Source: Halosimplex salinum (lineage in GTDB: Archaea > Halobacteriota > Halobacteria > Halobacteriales > Haloarculaceae). From it: a stretch of DNA of 64,000 bases. Shown piece by piece: positions 26,271 to 35,500 of the stretch. Positions within the stretch are counted from its first letter, which is position 1, and each line of letters starts with the position of its first letter. The notes under the pieces are model-generated. The model was given only the letters and a program-made list of their open reading frames with translations. It did not search any database and was not told where the DNA came from. The stretch lies in contig NZ_QWGG01000001.1 of the NCBI RefSeq assembly GCF_003730195.1, positions 1,039,671-1,103,670 on the forward strand, read 5' to 3'. Made by a program: the position numbers and the translations under genes.

Positions 26271-27395
26271 GTGGGCGGCGCGGGCGCCGAGGACTCGGAT
26301 CCGGGCGCGGAACCGGGTAACACGGACTCCAGCGGAGCCGAACCCGGCGAGACAGATCCGGGCGGCCGTAACTGGCGCCGGACCGCGATCAAACTTCTCC
26401 AGTGGGCCCTCGCGGTCGGCGCGTTCTGGTACGTGGCGAGGGGCGTCGACTGGGCGGCGACGACCGCGGAACTCGTCACGCTCTCCCCGCTCGTCGTCGT
26501 CGGTATCCTCGCGATCACCGTCCTGGAGTTCGGGTCGCGCTTCTCGATGTGGTACGCGCTGTTGAACGGGCGCGAGCCGACGCCGCTGGCCACGACCGCG
26601 CGGATAGACCTGGTGATCAAGTTCATCAACCACGTGATCCCGTCGAAAGCCTCCGGTCACTCGGTGGCGCCGCTCGTCCTGCGTTACTACACGGACGTCG
26701 ACTGGACGGAGGCGGTGAGCATCTCCGGGCTCAACACGGGGCTGTACGCCGCGCTGTACGGGCTGACGGCGCTGGCGGGGCTGGCCGTCTTCGCGACGCG
26801 ACTCGGGAGCGGGTGGCTGCTCGTCATCCTGCTGTCGACGGGGATCTACCTCGTCGCGGGCGCGCTCGTCCTGCTCGCCGGCCGCCGGATGGACGTGGCC
26901 GGCCGCCTCGCGAGTCGGCTCGGCGGCCTCCTCAGTCGCGTCCCGAAGGTCGGTGACCGACTCGAAGGCGTCGCGGGCGCGCTCCCGACGTTCACGGCGG
27001 ACTCGGCGAGCGTCTTCCGGCGGCTGTCGACGAAACCGTCGGTCGTCGTCCCGTACGCGCTCGGGTGGGCCGGGAACCTGATGATCTTTCCGGCGCTCCG
27101 GGTGTGGCTCCTGCTCACCGCGCTCGGCGGGGAGTTCTCACCCGCGATCCTCCTGCCGGTCGTGCTCGTGATGGCCTACAGCGTGACGGTCCTGCCGCTG
27201 ACGCCCGGCGGCGTCGGCGTCGCCGAGGCGTCGGCGACCGCCGTGTTCGTCAGTCTGGGCGTCGCGCCGGAGCTCGCGCCCGTGGTTATCCTCGTCGACC
27301 GCACGTTCGGCGTCTACCTCCCCGCCGTCATCGGGTGGCTGCCGGCGGCAAACGTCGACCTCGCCGATATCCTCGCGCGGCGCGACGAGGGGTGA
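26271..27395 (+). CDS. LPG-synthase-type / flippase-like membrane protein
   Basis: This 374-residue protein starts at GTG. A disordered acidic/glycine N-terminus of about 40 residues is followed by 8 or so transmembrane helices. It has the lysylphosphatidylglycerol synthase TM / UPF0104 pattern: FWYVARGVDWAATTAEL, INHVIPSKASGHSVAPLVLRYYT, VLPLTPGGVGVAEASATAVFVSLGV and DRTFGVYLPAVIG. Such proteins flank glycan genes in archaea and are suspected to handle lipid-linked substrates; in Haloferax the AglD C-terminus carries this module. No soluble synthase domain is present. It overlaps functionally with the deacetylase upstream and the AlkP gene 82 bp downstream. Confidence 0.8.
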   Translation: MGGAGAEDSDPGAEPGNTDSSGAEPGETDPGGRNWRRTAIKLLQWALAVGAFWYVARGVDWAATTAELVTLSPLVVVGILAITVLEFGSRFSMWYALLNGREPTPLATTARIDLVIKFINHVIPSKASGHSVAPLVLRYYTDVDWTEAVSISGLNTGLYAALYGLTALAGLAVFATRLGSGWLLVILLSTGIYLVAGALVLLAGRRMDVAGRLASRLGGLLSRVPKVGDRLEGVAGALPTFTADSASVFRRLSTKPSVVVPYALGWAGNLMIFPALRVWLLLTALGGEFSPAILLPVVLVMAYSVTVLPLTPGGVGVAEASATAVFVSLGVAPELAPVVILVDRTFGVYLPAVIGWLPAANVDLADILARRDEG

Positions 27396-27477
27396 TCGGG
27401 GGCGAAACCCGGGGACGTGTGGGGGGACTGTCCGCGCGAACGAAACGTATTTCCGGCCGCCTCGCGGGCATCCGGTA

Positions 27478-29025
27478 ATGACGCGGACGTTCGTGGTCGG
27501 GCTCGACGGCGCGAGCTGGCTCCTGACCGAGCCGTGGATCGACGACGGCCTCCTTCCCAACCTCGCGGAGCTCCGCGAGACCGGGTCCTACGCCACGAGT
27601 CGGAGCTGTCTCCCGCCCGTGACCTACCCGAACTGGAAGTGCTACGCGTCGGGCAAGAACCCCGGCAAACACAGCGTCTTCTGGTGGGAACGCATCGACC
27701 TCGCAGACGAACGCATCGACATCATGAGCGGCAGCGACTACAAGACCGCCGAGCTGTGGGACTACCTCAACGCCGACGACCAGCGCGCCGCCGTCGTCAA
27801 CATGCCCTCGATGTATCCGCCCCGCGAGATCGACGACTACGTCGTCTCCGGCGGCCCGGACGCCGTCGAGGGCGAGTACCGCTCGCTCGACACCGGCTAC
27901 ACCCACCCGCCCGAGTTCGAACGGGAGCTCGCCGACCGCTACGACTACCAGGTCCACCCCGACCCCCTCCTCTCTTCGAACGAGGAACGCGGCGCCGAAG
28001 TCGACGAGATCCTCCGCCTGTTCGAACTCCGCCTCGAGGTCGCCCGCGACCTGTTCCTCGAGGAGGATCTGGAGTTCACGCACGTCACCCTGTTCTACCT
28101 GAACGTCCTCCACCACTTCTTCTGGGACGACGAACCGACGAAGCGAGCGTGGCAACTCGTCGACGAGTGGCTCGGCGAACTCGCCGAACTGGAGGACACG
28201 AACCTCGTAGTGATGTCGGACCACGGCGCCGCCGCCACCACCACCGAGTTCTACATCAACGAGTGGCTCGCCGAGAACGGCTACCTCACGCGCGCCAGCG
28301 GCGTCGAGGACTACTTCCAGCGGGTCGGACTCACGCGCGAGAACGCGCTGAGCGTCGCTAAACGGTTCGGGCTCGTGGAGTTCCTCGCGAAGACCGTCCC
28401 CGAGAGCGTGCAGGAACTCGTCCCCCAGAGCGCCGGCGCCAAGCGCGAGCGCAAGATGGAACTCATCGTTCCACAGGAGACGAAGGCGCTCGCCAGCGGG
28501 CAGGGACCGATCTACATCAACCCCCAGTTCGACGTGGAGGCGGTCCGCGAACACCTCATCTCGGACCTCGAAGACGTCACGGACGAGCACGGCGAGCCGC
28601 TCTTCACGGGCGTCCACCGCGCCGAGGAGGTGTACGACGGCCCCTACCTCGACATCGGGCCGGACGTGGTGCTGGACCAGCGACCCGGCGTCCACGTCAA
28701 CGACGGCATGGGCGGGTCGGAGATCCAGACGAAGCCCGACCGCTGGGCCGCCGAGAACACGCCGACGGGCATCTTCGTCGCGAACGGCCCCGACTTCCGG
28801 AACAGGGGCGAGATCCCGGAGATCGACATCCGGGACATCGCGCCGACGATCCTCGCGAACCACGGCGTCGACGTGCCGACGGACGTCGACGGTGAGGTAC
28901 TCGATATCTTCGTCGACGACCCCGACGTGGGAACGCAGGAGCCCATCGACCACGAGGAGGCGGGCACCGGCGGCCCCTCGGACGAGGTCGCGGACCGACT
29001 CACCGAACTCGGATACATGGAGTAG
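27478..29025 (+). CDS. AlkP-superfamily phosphodiesterase/nucleotide pyrophosphatase-like
   Basis: This 515-residue protein begins TFVVGLDGASWLL (metal Asp). The nucleophile is the Thr of PPVTYPNWKCYASGKNPGKHSVFWW, the layout seen in archaeal type I phosphodiesterase proteins. Other ligands are in NVLHHFFWDD, VVMSDHGAA and DQRPGVHVNDGMGG. No signal sequence is seen. The C-terminus GGPSDEVADRLTELGYME carries the LGY tag found in the other five AlkP proteins. The likely chemistry is cleavage or transfer of a phosphodiester. It ends the central plus-strand stretch of the island and is followed by a DUF2071 gene. Confidence 0.85.
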   Translation: MTRTFVVGLDGASWLLTEPWIDDGLLPNLAELRETGSYATSRSCLPPVTYPNWKCYASGKNPGKHSVFWWERIDLADERIDIMSGSDYKTAELWDYLNADDQRAAVVNMPSMYPPREIDDYVVSGGPDAVEGEYRSLDTGYTHPPEFERELADRYDYQVHPDPLLSSNEERGAEVDEILRLFELRLEVARDLFLEEDLEFTHVTLFYLNVLHHFFWDDEPTKRAWQLVDEWLGELAELEDTNLVVMSDHGAAATTTEFYINEWLAENGYLTRASGVEDYFQRVGLTRENALSVAKRFGLVEFLAKTVPESVQELVPQSAGAKRERKMELIVPQETKALASGQGPIYINPQFDVEAVREHLISDLEDVTDEHGEPLFTGVHRAEEVYDGPYLDIGPDVVLDQRPGVHVNDGMGGSEIQTKPDRWAAENTPTGIFVANGPDFRNRGEIPEIDIRDIAPTILANHGVDVPTDVDGEVLDIFVDDPDVGTQEPIDHEEAGTGGPSDEVADRLTELGYME

Positions 29026-29090
29026 CGGGCGAGACAGTCCGGCGGAGTCCCCGAAGTGATAGGCAACCAGCCCGTAGGATCGAGCGTCCG

Positions 29091-29873
29091 ATGTCTCTCC
29101 GTTCGCTGCTCGATCTGCCCGTCGAGATGGGCTGGCGCCACGTCCTGTTCGCCAACTGGCCGGTCGACCCCGCGGTCGTCCGGGCCCACCTCCCCGAGTC
29201 GCTGACCGTCGACACGCACGGCGGGCGGGCGTGGCTCTCTGTCGTCCCGTTCACCAACGTCGCGGTCCGCCCGAACGGCGTCCCCGAGTGGGCCGGCTTC
29301 CGACTCCCCGAGTTGAATCTGCGGACGTACGTCAGCCACGAGGGCGAACGCGAGCGATCCGACGGTGACGCCGGACCGACCGACAACGGGCCCGCCGCCG
29401 ACCGCGGCGTCTACTTCTTCAGCCTCGACGCCGACGGGGTCCTCGGCGTCACCGGCGCGCGCGTGTTCCACCACCTTCCCTACTACTTCGCGAGCATGTC
29501 GATGACGGGCGACGGCTCCCGGATCGCATTCGAGAGCGAGCGCTGGCACCCCGGCGCGCGGCCCTGTGACTTCGACGCGCGCTACGGGCCCGCGGGCGAC
29601 CGGTTCCGGTTCGAACCGGGGACGCTCGACGAGTTCCTCACCGAGCGGTACCGCTACTACACCGAGACGCCCGGCGGGGAGTTGCGATACGCGCAGATCC
29701 GTCACCGCCCGTGGCCGCTGTACGAGGCGTCCGTCGAGTTCGGCGAGAACGAAGTCTTCGAGACCAACGGGTTCGCGACGCCCGAGAGCGACCCGGTCTT
29801 CCGCTACAGTCCCGGCGTCGACGTGACCGCTTCGGGGAGCCGGCGGGCGGAGAAGCCGGGGTCGGACCGCTAA
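29091..29873 (+). CDS. DUF2071 (YqjF) family protein
   Basis: This 260-residue cytoplasmic protein belongs to DUF2071, a fold related to acetoacetate decarboxylase. Typical blocks are MGWRHVLFANWPVDPAVVRAHLPESLTVDTHGGRAWLSVVPF, the GVYFFSLDADGVLGVTGAR strand region and FLTERYRYYT. A haloarchaeal acidic insertion (GERERSDGDAGPTDNGPAAD) lies in the middle. No reaction is established for the family. It is not an obvious glycan enzyme and may be an ordinary neighbour. Length and motifs match the family well. Confidence 0.85.
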   Translation: MSLRSLLDLPVEMGWRHVLFANWPVDPAVVRAHLPESLTVDTHGGRAWLSVVPFTNVAVRPNGVPEWAGFRLPELNLRTYVSHEGERERSDGDAGPTDNGPAADRGVYFFSLDADGVLGVTGARVFHHLPYYFASMSMTGDGSRIAFESERWHPGARPCDFDARYGPAGDRFRFEPGTLDEFLTERYRYYTETPGGELRYAQIRHRPWPLYEASVEFGENEVFETNGFATPESDPVFRYSPGVDVTASGSRRAEKPGSDR

Positions 29874-29933
29874 CGAGCCCGGAGCCGAACCGAACACAAA
29901 GCATTTGCCGCGGTGGCCGGATTTTCGGCAGTG

Positions 29934-30152
29934 ATGCCCTCCATGATACCCTTGCAGGCCGGTGAGGCGGCGTTCGTCCTCCTGTTCGGCCTGCTCCTGT
30001 TCGCAATCGGGATCGCACTGATCGTCTGGACGTACAACGACGCCCAGAAGAACAGCAGTCACCCCGCGTTCCTCTGGGCCATCGTCGTCTTTCTCGCTCC
30101 GCTGCTGGGACTGGTGCTGTACTTCCTGCTCGGGCGCGACCAGACGTACTGA
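29934..30152 (+). CDS. Small PLDc_N-type membrane protein, 72 aa
   Basis: This is a 72-residue protein with two transmembrane helices (AAFVLLFGLLLFAIGIALIVWTY and PAFLWAIVVFLAPLLGLVLYFLLG) joined by a short polar loop NDAQKNSSH. This two-helix hairpin is the PLDc_N / phospholipase_D-nuclease N-terminal module, which often stands alone in archaea. The C-terminal FLLGRDQTY matches the usual LLGR end. The start at 29934 is preferred over a start seven codons upstream. Function is unknown. Confidence 0.75.
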   Translation: MPSMIPLQAGEAAFVLLFGLLLFAIGIALIVWTYNDAQKNSSHPAFLWAIVVFLAPLLGLVLYFLLGRDQTY

Positions 30153-30167
30153 CCGGCGACCCGACCG

Positions 30168-31319
30168 CTACCGGTGGCGCCGTCGCCCGACGCGCTGGAG
30201 TATCTCCCGGTATCGTCGCTGGGCGGCCTCGAAGCTGTACTCCGTCTCGATCAGGTCACGCCCGGCGCGGCTGATCTCGGGGAGGTCCTCGCGGTCGAGG
30301 ACGGCGAGCAGTTCCCGTCGGATGTCCTCCGGTTCCGTGCTCTCCATCAGAAATCCGGTCTCGCCGTCGCGGACCACGTCGGGAACCCCGGACACCGGCG
30401 TCGCGTAGACCGGTGTCCCGCAGGCCAGCGCCTCGAGGATCGAGGTCGGCAGCCCCTCCGTCGGCTCTGAGGGCAGGATGATGAGCCGCAGGCGGTTCAG
30501 TTCGGCGGGCACGTCGTCGTGGTCGACCCAGCCGCGCATCTCGACGGAGCCCGCCTCGATCTCCGCCGCGAGTTCCGTCTCCAGCCACTCCCGGAGGCCG
30601 CCGTCGCCGACGAACGAGAACGTCACGTCGTCGGGGAGCGACTTCGCTACTTCGGCGAGTTCGCGGACGTTCTTCTCCTCGTCGAGGCGGCCGAGGAAGC
30701 CGACCCGTCGGTCGCGGTCGTCGAAGGGCGTCACCACGTCGAACTCGTCGGTTCGGACGTAGCGAGCGCCGGTCGGGTACACGTCGGGCGCGTCGGGATC
30801 GACGTCCAGCTGCTCGGCCATCGACGGCGTGTACGTGACGACGCCGTGGGCGGCGGCGAAGCCCGCGCGTTCGAGCGCACGCACGAGACCGGCCAGCCCC
30901 CGGGCGACCGGCGACGGGAGCGCCTCCTCCCAGGCGATGCGGAGCGTCAGCGGTACGTCGCCGCGCGGTTCGACGAGGACCGTCTTCCCGATAGCACGAG
31001 CGAACAGGATCGGGAGCAGGTAGGACGTGGCACCGTAGAACAGGACGACGTCCTCGTCGCGGCCGGCGAGGACGCGACACATGCGGAGCTGATTCAGGAG
31101 GAATCGCGCGGCCGCGACCGGTACCGAGTCGCCGGCGCTCTTCCGCGTGAGTTCGACGAGTTCGTGTCGGTCGCGGATCTCGGAGTCGGCCGGCAGGTCG
31201 GCGGTCACGAGCGCGACGCCCGTGATCGCCGAGAGGATGTCGAGCAGACTCCGGGTCGCGTTCTCGCCGGCGGCCGCCAGCGGATGGGTGACGACGCACA
31301 CGTCGGGCAGGTCCGCCAT
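30168..31319 (-). CDS. Family 4 glycosyltransferase (GT-B)
   Basis: This is a 383-residue soluble glycosyltransferase. The C-terminal Rossmann domain carries VGFLGRLDEEKNVRELAEV, a GDGGLREWLE loop and the E-x7-E region EPTEGLPTSILEALACGTPVYATPVSG. Together these are diagnostic of family 4 retaining enzymes. The N-terminal domain (CVVTHPLAAAGENATRSLLDIL) would bind the acceptor. It transfers a sugar from a nucleotide sugar at the cytoplasmic face of the membrane, probably during assembly of the lipid-linked glycan. It lies downstream of the AglG-like gene on the same strand with about 75 bp between, so a two-gene unit is likely. Confidence 0.88.
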   Translation of the reverse strand: MADLPDVCVVTHPLAAAGENATRSLLDILSAITGVALVTADLPADSEIRDRHELVELTRKSAGDSVPVAAARFLLNQLRMCRVLAGRDEDVVLFYGATSYLLPILFARAIGKTVLVEPRGDVPLTLRIAWEEALPSPVARGLAGLVRALERAGFAAAHGVVTYTPSMAEQLDVDPDAPDVYPTGARYVRTDEFDVVTPFDDRDRRVGFLGRLDEEKNVRELAEVAKSLPDDVTFSFVGDGGLREWLETELAAEIEAGSVEMRGWVDHDDVPAELNRLRLIILPSEPTEGLPTSILEALACGTPVYATPVSGVPDVVRDGETGFLMESTEPEDIRRELLAVLDREDLPEISRAGRDLIETEYSFEAAQRRYREILQRVGRRRHR

Positions 31320-31395
31320 TACCGCTCTCTGGCTCCGGCGGCCGCTTAATCCTGCCGGGAGCGCTTCGACCGGCCCAGCCGACGGCCCTGCCGCC

Positions 31396-32325
31396 TCACC
31401 TCCACTTGACGATGCCGTAGAGGTAGCCGAGGCCGACGACGCCAGTCAGGAGGACGAGCCAGACGAGCTGTTTCGCCGCGGCCGCGTCGGGGTCCCGGAC
31501 CAGCCCCCAGAGTCGCCCCGGGACGTACTCGCCGAGTATCTTCCCCAGGAAGTCCCCCTCCTCCTCGGCCGAACCGGGCACGAACTGCTGCATCCCGCGC
31601 TTGGAGTAGCCCTGCCAGAAGGCGCGGTCGAGGAGCCACTTCGGTTCCGTGCGGTAGGCGAACACCTTGTGGCCGACTCGCGCCTCGGGGACGTAGCGGA
31701 CGCCCTGCCCGTACTCGACCGCCATCCGAGCACAGACTTCCGTCTCGCCGCCCTGGAGGTTCTTGTCCCCCTTTCGGCCGCCGATCTCGTCGTCGAACCC
31801 GCCCAGATCGAGGAACACCTCGCGCCTGAAGGAGATGTTCGAGCCGTTGGTGTTGCGGACCTCGGCGGGCACGTCTCTCCCCTCGCCGAACCCGCGATAG
31901 GTCGCGCCGATCAGGTAGTAGTGTTCCTCCGGGAGGAAGTCGGGCTTGCCGTCGACCCAGATCGGGTCCATCCGGCCGCCGGCGGCGATGGCGTCGTGGT
32001 CCTCGTAGGCATCGACGAGCCGAGCGATCCACTCGGGATGGGCGACGGCGTCGTCGTCGATGAACGCCACGACGTCGCCGCTGGCAGTCTCCGCGCCGTT
32101 GTTGCGGCTGACCAGCAGGCCACGGTTCTCGTCGTTGCAGTGAGTGACGACGTTCTCCCTGTCGCCGAAGTCGCGTTCGAACCGCTCCAGCACCTCGGGG
32201 TTTCCGTCGCTGACGAAGACGAGTTCCACGTCGTCGTGGGTCTGGTCGAGGACGCTCCGGGCGGCCTCGGTGACCGCGTCGTAGCGGTCCATCGTGTGCT
32301 CACACAGGACGACGGAGACGCGCAT
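31396..32325 (-). CDS. AglG/AglE-type family 2 glycosyltransferase
   Basis: This is a 309-residue enzyme. The family 2 catalytic domain begins VSVVLCEHTMDRYDAVTEAARSVLDQT and contains ENRGLLVSRNNGAETASGD and the metal-binding IDDDAVAHPEW. The acceptor half includes NTNGSNISFRREVF and GGETEVCARM. A C-terminal membrane helix (VWLVLLTGVVGLGYLYGIV) anchors it. The overall pattern matches the haloarchaeal AglE/AglG/AglI group, which add hexuronic acids to dolichol-phosphate-linked glycans; which sugar is transferred here is unknown. It is divergent from aglB, sharing the 190-bp region with it, a common arrangement in haloarchaeal agl clusters. Confidence 0.82.
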   Translation of the reverse strand: MRVSVVLCEHTMDRYDAVTEAARSVLDQTHDDVELVFVSDGNPEVLERFERDFGDRENVVTHCNDENRGLLVSRNNGAETASGDVVAFIDDDAVAHPEWIARLVDAYEDHDAIAAGGRMDPIWVDGKPDFLPEEHYYLIGATYRGFGEGRDVPAEVRNTNGSNISFRREVFLDLGGFDDEIGGRKGDKNLQGGETEVCARMAVEYGQGVRYVPEARVGHKVFAYRTEPKWLLDRAFWQGYSKRGMQQFVPGSAEEEGDFLGKILGEYVPGRLWGLVRDPDAAAAKQLVWLVLLTGVVGLGYLYGIVKWR

Positions 32326-32479
32326 GTGCCGCGTATGGACTGGGGCCCGGGATAGGCTTTCCGTCTGACCGATATCCGCCTGCTGTCCCGAGCGAGGAGC
32401 CGACCGTAACGGGGCGTGAACCGCAGGACTGGAGGGGTATCCGTTGTCGCTTCGGGGTCGGATTTACGTCGATATGACA

Positions 32480-32490
32480 AGGCTTATGCG
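32480..32490 (+). promoter_or_regulatory. Probable TATA element of aglB
   Basis: AGGCTTATGCG lies about 28 bp before the aglB ATG at 32514, the spacing expected for a leaderless haloarchaeal promoter. An AG-rich and GATATG stretch precedes it. Confidence 0.35.
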
Positions 32491-32513
32491 CGCGATGGGA
32501 CTGGTTCCGTCCA

Positions 32514-35500
32514 ATGAGTCAGTGGCGAGGCCGTATAGAAGACATCGAAGAACCCGAAGACGTCGTCGACGTGGTGGGGGACTACTACCACATCCCGGCG
32601 ATCGTCGCCCTCCTCGGGTTCATGCTGTGGAGTCGGACCAGACACTGGAAACAGTTCCTGGTCGAAGGAACAGTCTACTTCAACGGGTTCGACCCGTGGT
32701 ATCACTACCGGATGGTGAAATACACCGTCCTGAACTGGCCCGCGACGAGTCCGTTCGATCCCTGGACCCAGTTCCCGTACGGGACCCACTCGAGCCAGTT
32801 CGGGACCGTCATGGACCAGCTCGTCGCCACTGCCGCCCTCGTCGTCGGCCTCGGGAGTCCGACCGACCACACGATCCGACTGGTCGCCCTGTTCGCGCCC
32901 GCTGTCATCGGGACGCTCGTCGCGATCCCGGTCTACTTCATCGGCAAACGCATCGGCGGCAGGTTCGCCGGCGTCATCGCCGTCGCGACGCTCGCGTTCG
33001 TCGGCAGTACGTTCGCTCAGCGAGGGACCGTCGGATTCTACGACCACCACATCGCCGAGGCGCTCTTCCAGACTATCGCCGTCCTCACGACGATGGTCGC
33101 CGTCTCCGTCGCCGAGAAGGAGAAACCCGTCTGGGAGCTCTTCCGCGCACGCGACGTCGACGCGCTCCGACGCCCGGTCGGCTGGTCGCTCGTCGCCGGG
33201 ACCACCATCGCGATCTACCTCTGGACGTGGGCGCCCGGTATCTTCCTCGTCGGTATCCTCGGTGTCTACTTCCTCGTCGAACTCTCCTCGGAGTACGCTC
33301 ACGGCGAGAGCCCCGAACACGTCGCCATCGCCGGGGCGATCACCCTGTCGACGGCCGGCGTCCTGAGTCTGGCCGTGGTGGAGGAGATCGGTCTCAGTGC
33401 GACGAGCTACAACCTCGTTCAGCCGCTCCTGGCGTTCGCCGTCGCAGCGGGCTGTGTCTTCCTCGCGTGGTTCGCACGTGAGTGGGAGTCACGCGACCTG
33501 GCGAACGTCGGGTTCCCCGCCGCCGTCGCAGGTATCCTCGTTCTGGTGGCCGGTGGGATGGCCATCCTCTTGCCGGACTTCTGGGGATTCCTCGTCAACC
33601 AGGCCACCCGTGTCGTCGGCCTGTCCACCTCCGATACGGCCGGAACCGTCGGCGAGGCGCAGTCGATGCCGTTCGGACAGCTGTTCCCGCGATACCAGTT
33701 CACGCTGGTTATCGCCCTCGCTGGCGTCGCGTACATCGCTGCTCGCCTCTTCTACAAGCGGCCGCGAGCCGAACTGACGTTGCTCCCGATCTGGACAGTG
33801 TTCATGCTACTCGCGACGCTGACCCAGAGCCGCTTCGACTACTACTTCGCCGTCACCGTCGCCGTGATGACTGGCCTGATGGTCGGGCAGATGGCCAAGC
33901 TGGCGGGCCTCTCGAAGCCCGACACCGAGATCGAGACGTACCAGGTGCTCACGGTGCTCGCGGTCGTCCTGGTAGTGTTCGCTCCGCTCGTGTACCCGAG
34001 TGCGATCGCGTTGCAAGTGACCAACGGCCAGGGCGGCGCGGGCCCGTCCGCCACGGCGTGGAACGAGAGCCTCGGCTGGATGCAGGACAACTCGCCCGAG
34101 GAAGGGACCTACGGCGGCGCGGACAACGCCGAGGACGTCCCGTACTACGGAACCTTCGAACGGACGGACGACTTCGACTACCCGGAGGGGTACTACGGCG
34201 TCCTCTCGTGGTGGGACTACGGCCACTTCATCACGGTCATGGGTGAGCGGATACCGACGGCGAACCCCTTCCAGCAGGGCGCCAGCGAGGCCGCGAACTT
34301 CCTGCTCTCACAGGACGAGTCGGAGGCGAACGACGTTGTCGCCGGTCTGAGCGAAGACGACGCGGAGACGCGATTCGTCATGGTCGACTGGAAGATGACC
34401 GAGACCACGCAGTTCTACCAGCGATCCGGCGGCGGTTCGATCAACGTCGGCGGCAAGTACTTCGCCCCCTTCCAGTTCACCGACAAGAACATCAACCAGT
34501 CGGACTACTACACGGGAACGGGTGACTCTATCTTCTACCAGGCGGGTCAGCGTGGTGGGTACCAGTTCTTCAGGCTGCAGCACCAGCCCTACTACAACTC
34601 GACGGCCGTCCGACTGTACAACTTCCACGGGAGCGCCGTCGAGCCGCAACCGGTCGTCGTGGACTGGACCATCGAGAGCGTCCAGGGCAGTCAGATCCGA
34701 CAGAGCAACGGAACGAGGCGGTTCGACACGATGGAGGAGGCCCGCGAGTACGTCTCCAACGACCCGACCTCGCAGATCGGTGGCATCGGCCAGTTCCCGG
34801 AGCAGCGTGTCCCGGCGATGGAACACTACCGGATGGTCGGCGGAAGTGAGTCCCGCTCGACGGACTCACAGCGCTACCTGCTCGGACTCCGAAAAGAAGC
34901 CGAGGGCGCGTACCAGACGTCGATCCGGTCGCCGGGCGTCGCGAGCTCGCTGCAGCCCAGTTCCAGCAACTGGGTGAAGGCGTTCGAGAAGGTCCCCGGC
35001 GCGACCATCGAGGGCGAGGGACCGGCCGACTCGACGGTCACGGCGGCCGTCCAGATGGAGGTCCCCTCGACGAACTCCACGTTCGTCTACCGCCAGCAGG
35101 CCGAGACCGGTTCGGACGGGACGTTCACGATGACGGTCCCGTACTCGACGACGGGCTACGACGAGTGGGGCACCGAAGAGGGGTACACCGACCCGACCGT
35201 GCGTGCGACCGACGGCTACCGGTTCCGTACCGACGTGAAGTCCAACGAGACCCACTCGTTCCGGTACGTCGGCACGACCAACGTCACCGAGGGACAGGTC
35301 ATCGGCGAGGACGACAGTGCCGCAGAGGTCTCCCTGGAGAAGGGTCCTGCACTGTCGGACCAGGAGCCCAACCGCATCGAGACGAACTCGACGGAGGGCG
35401 ACGAGACGACCACGGACGACTCGAGCGGAGACGAGACCACGGACGACTCGACCGCCACCCCGACGGATGACTCGACGCCGACCGGCGACTCGACAGCGAC

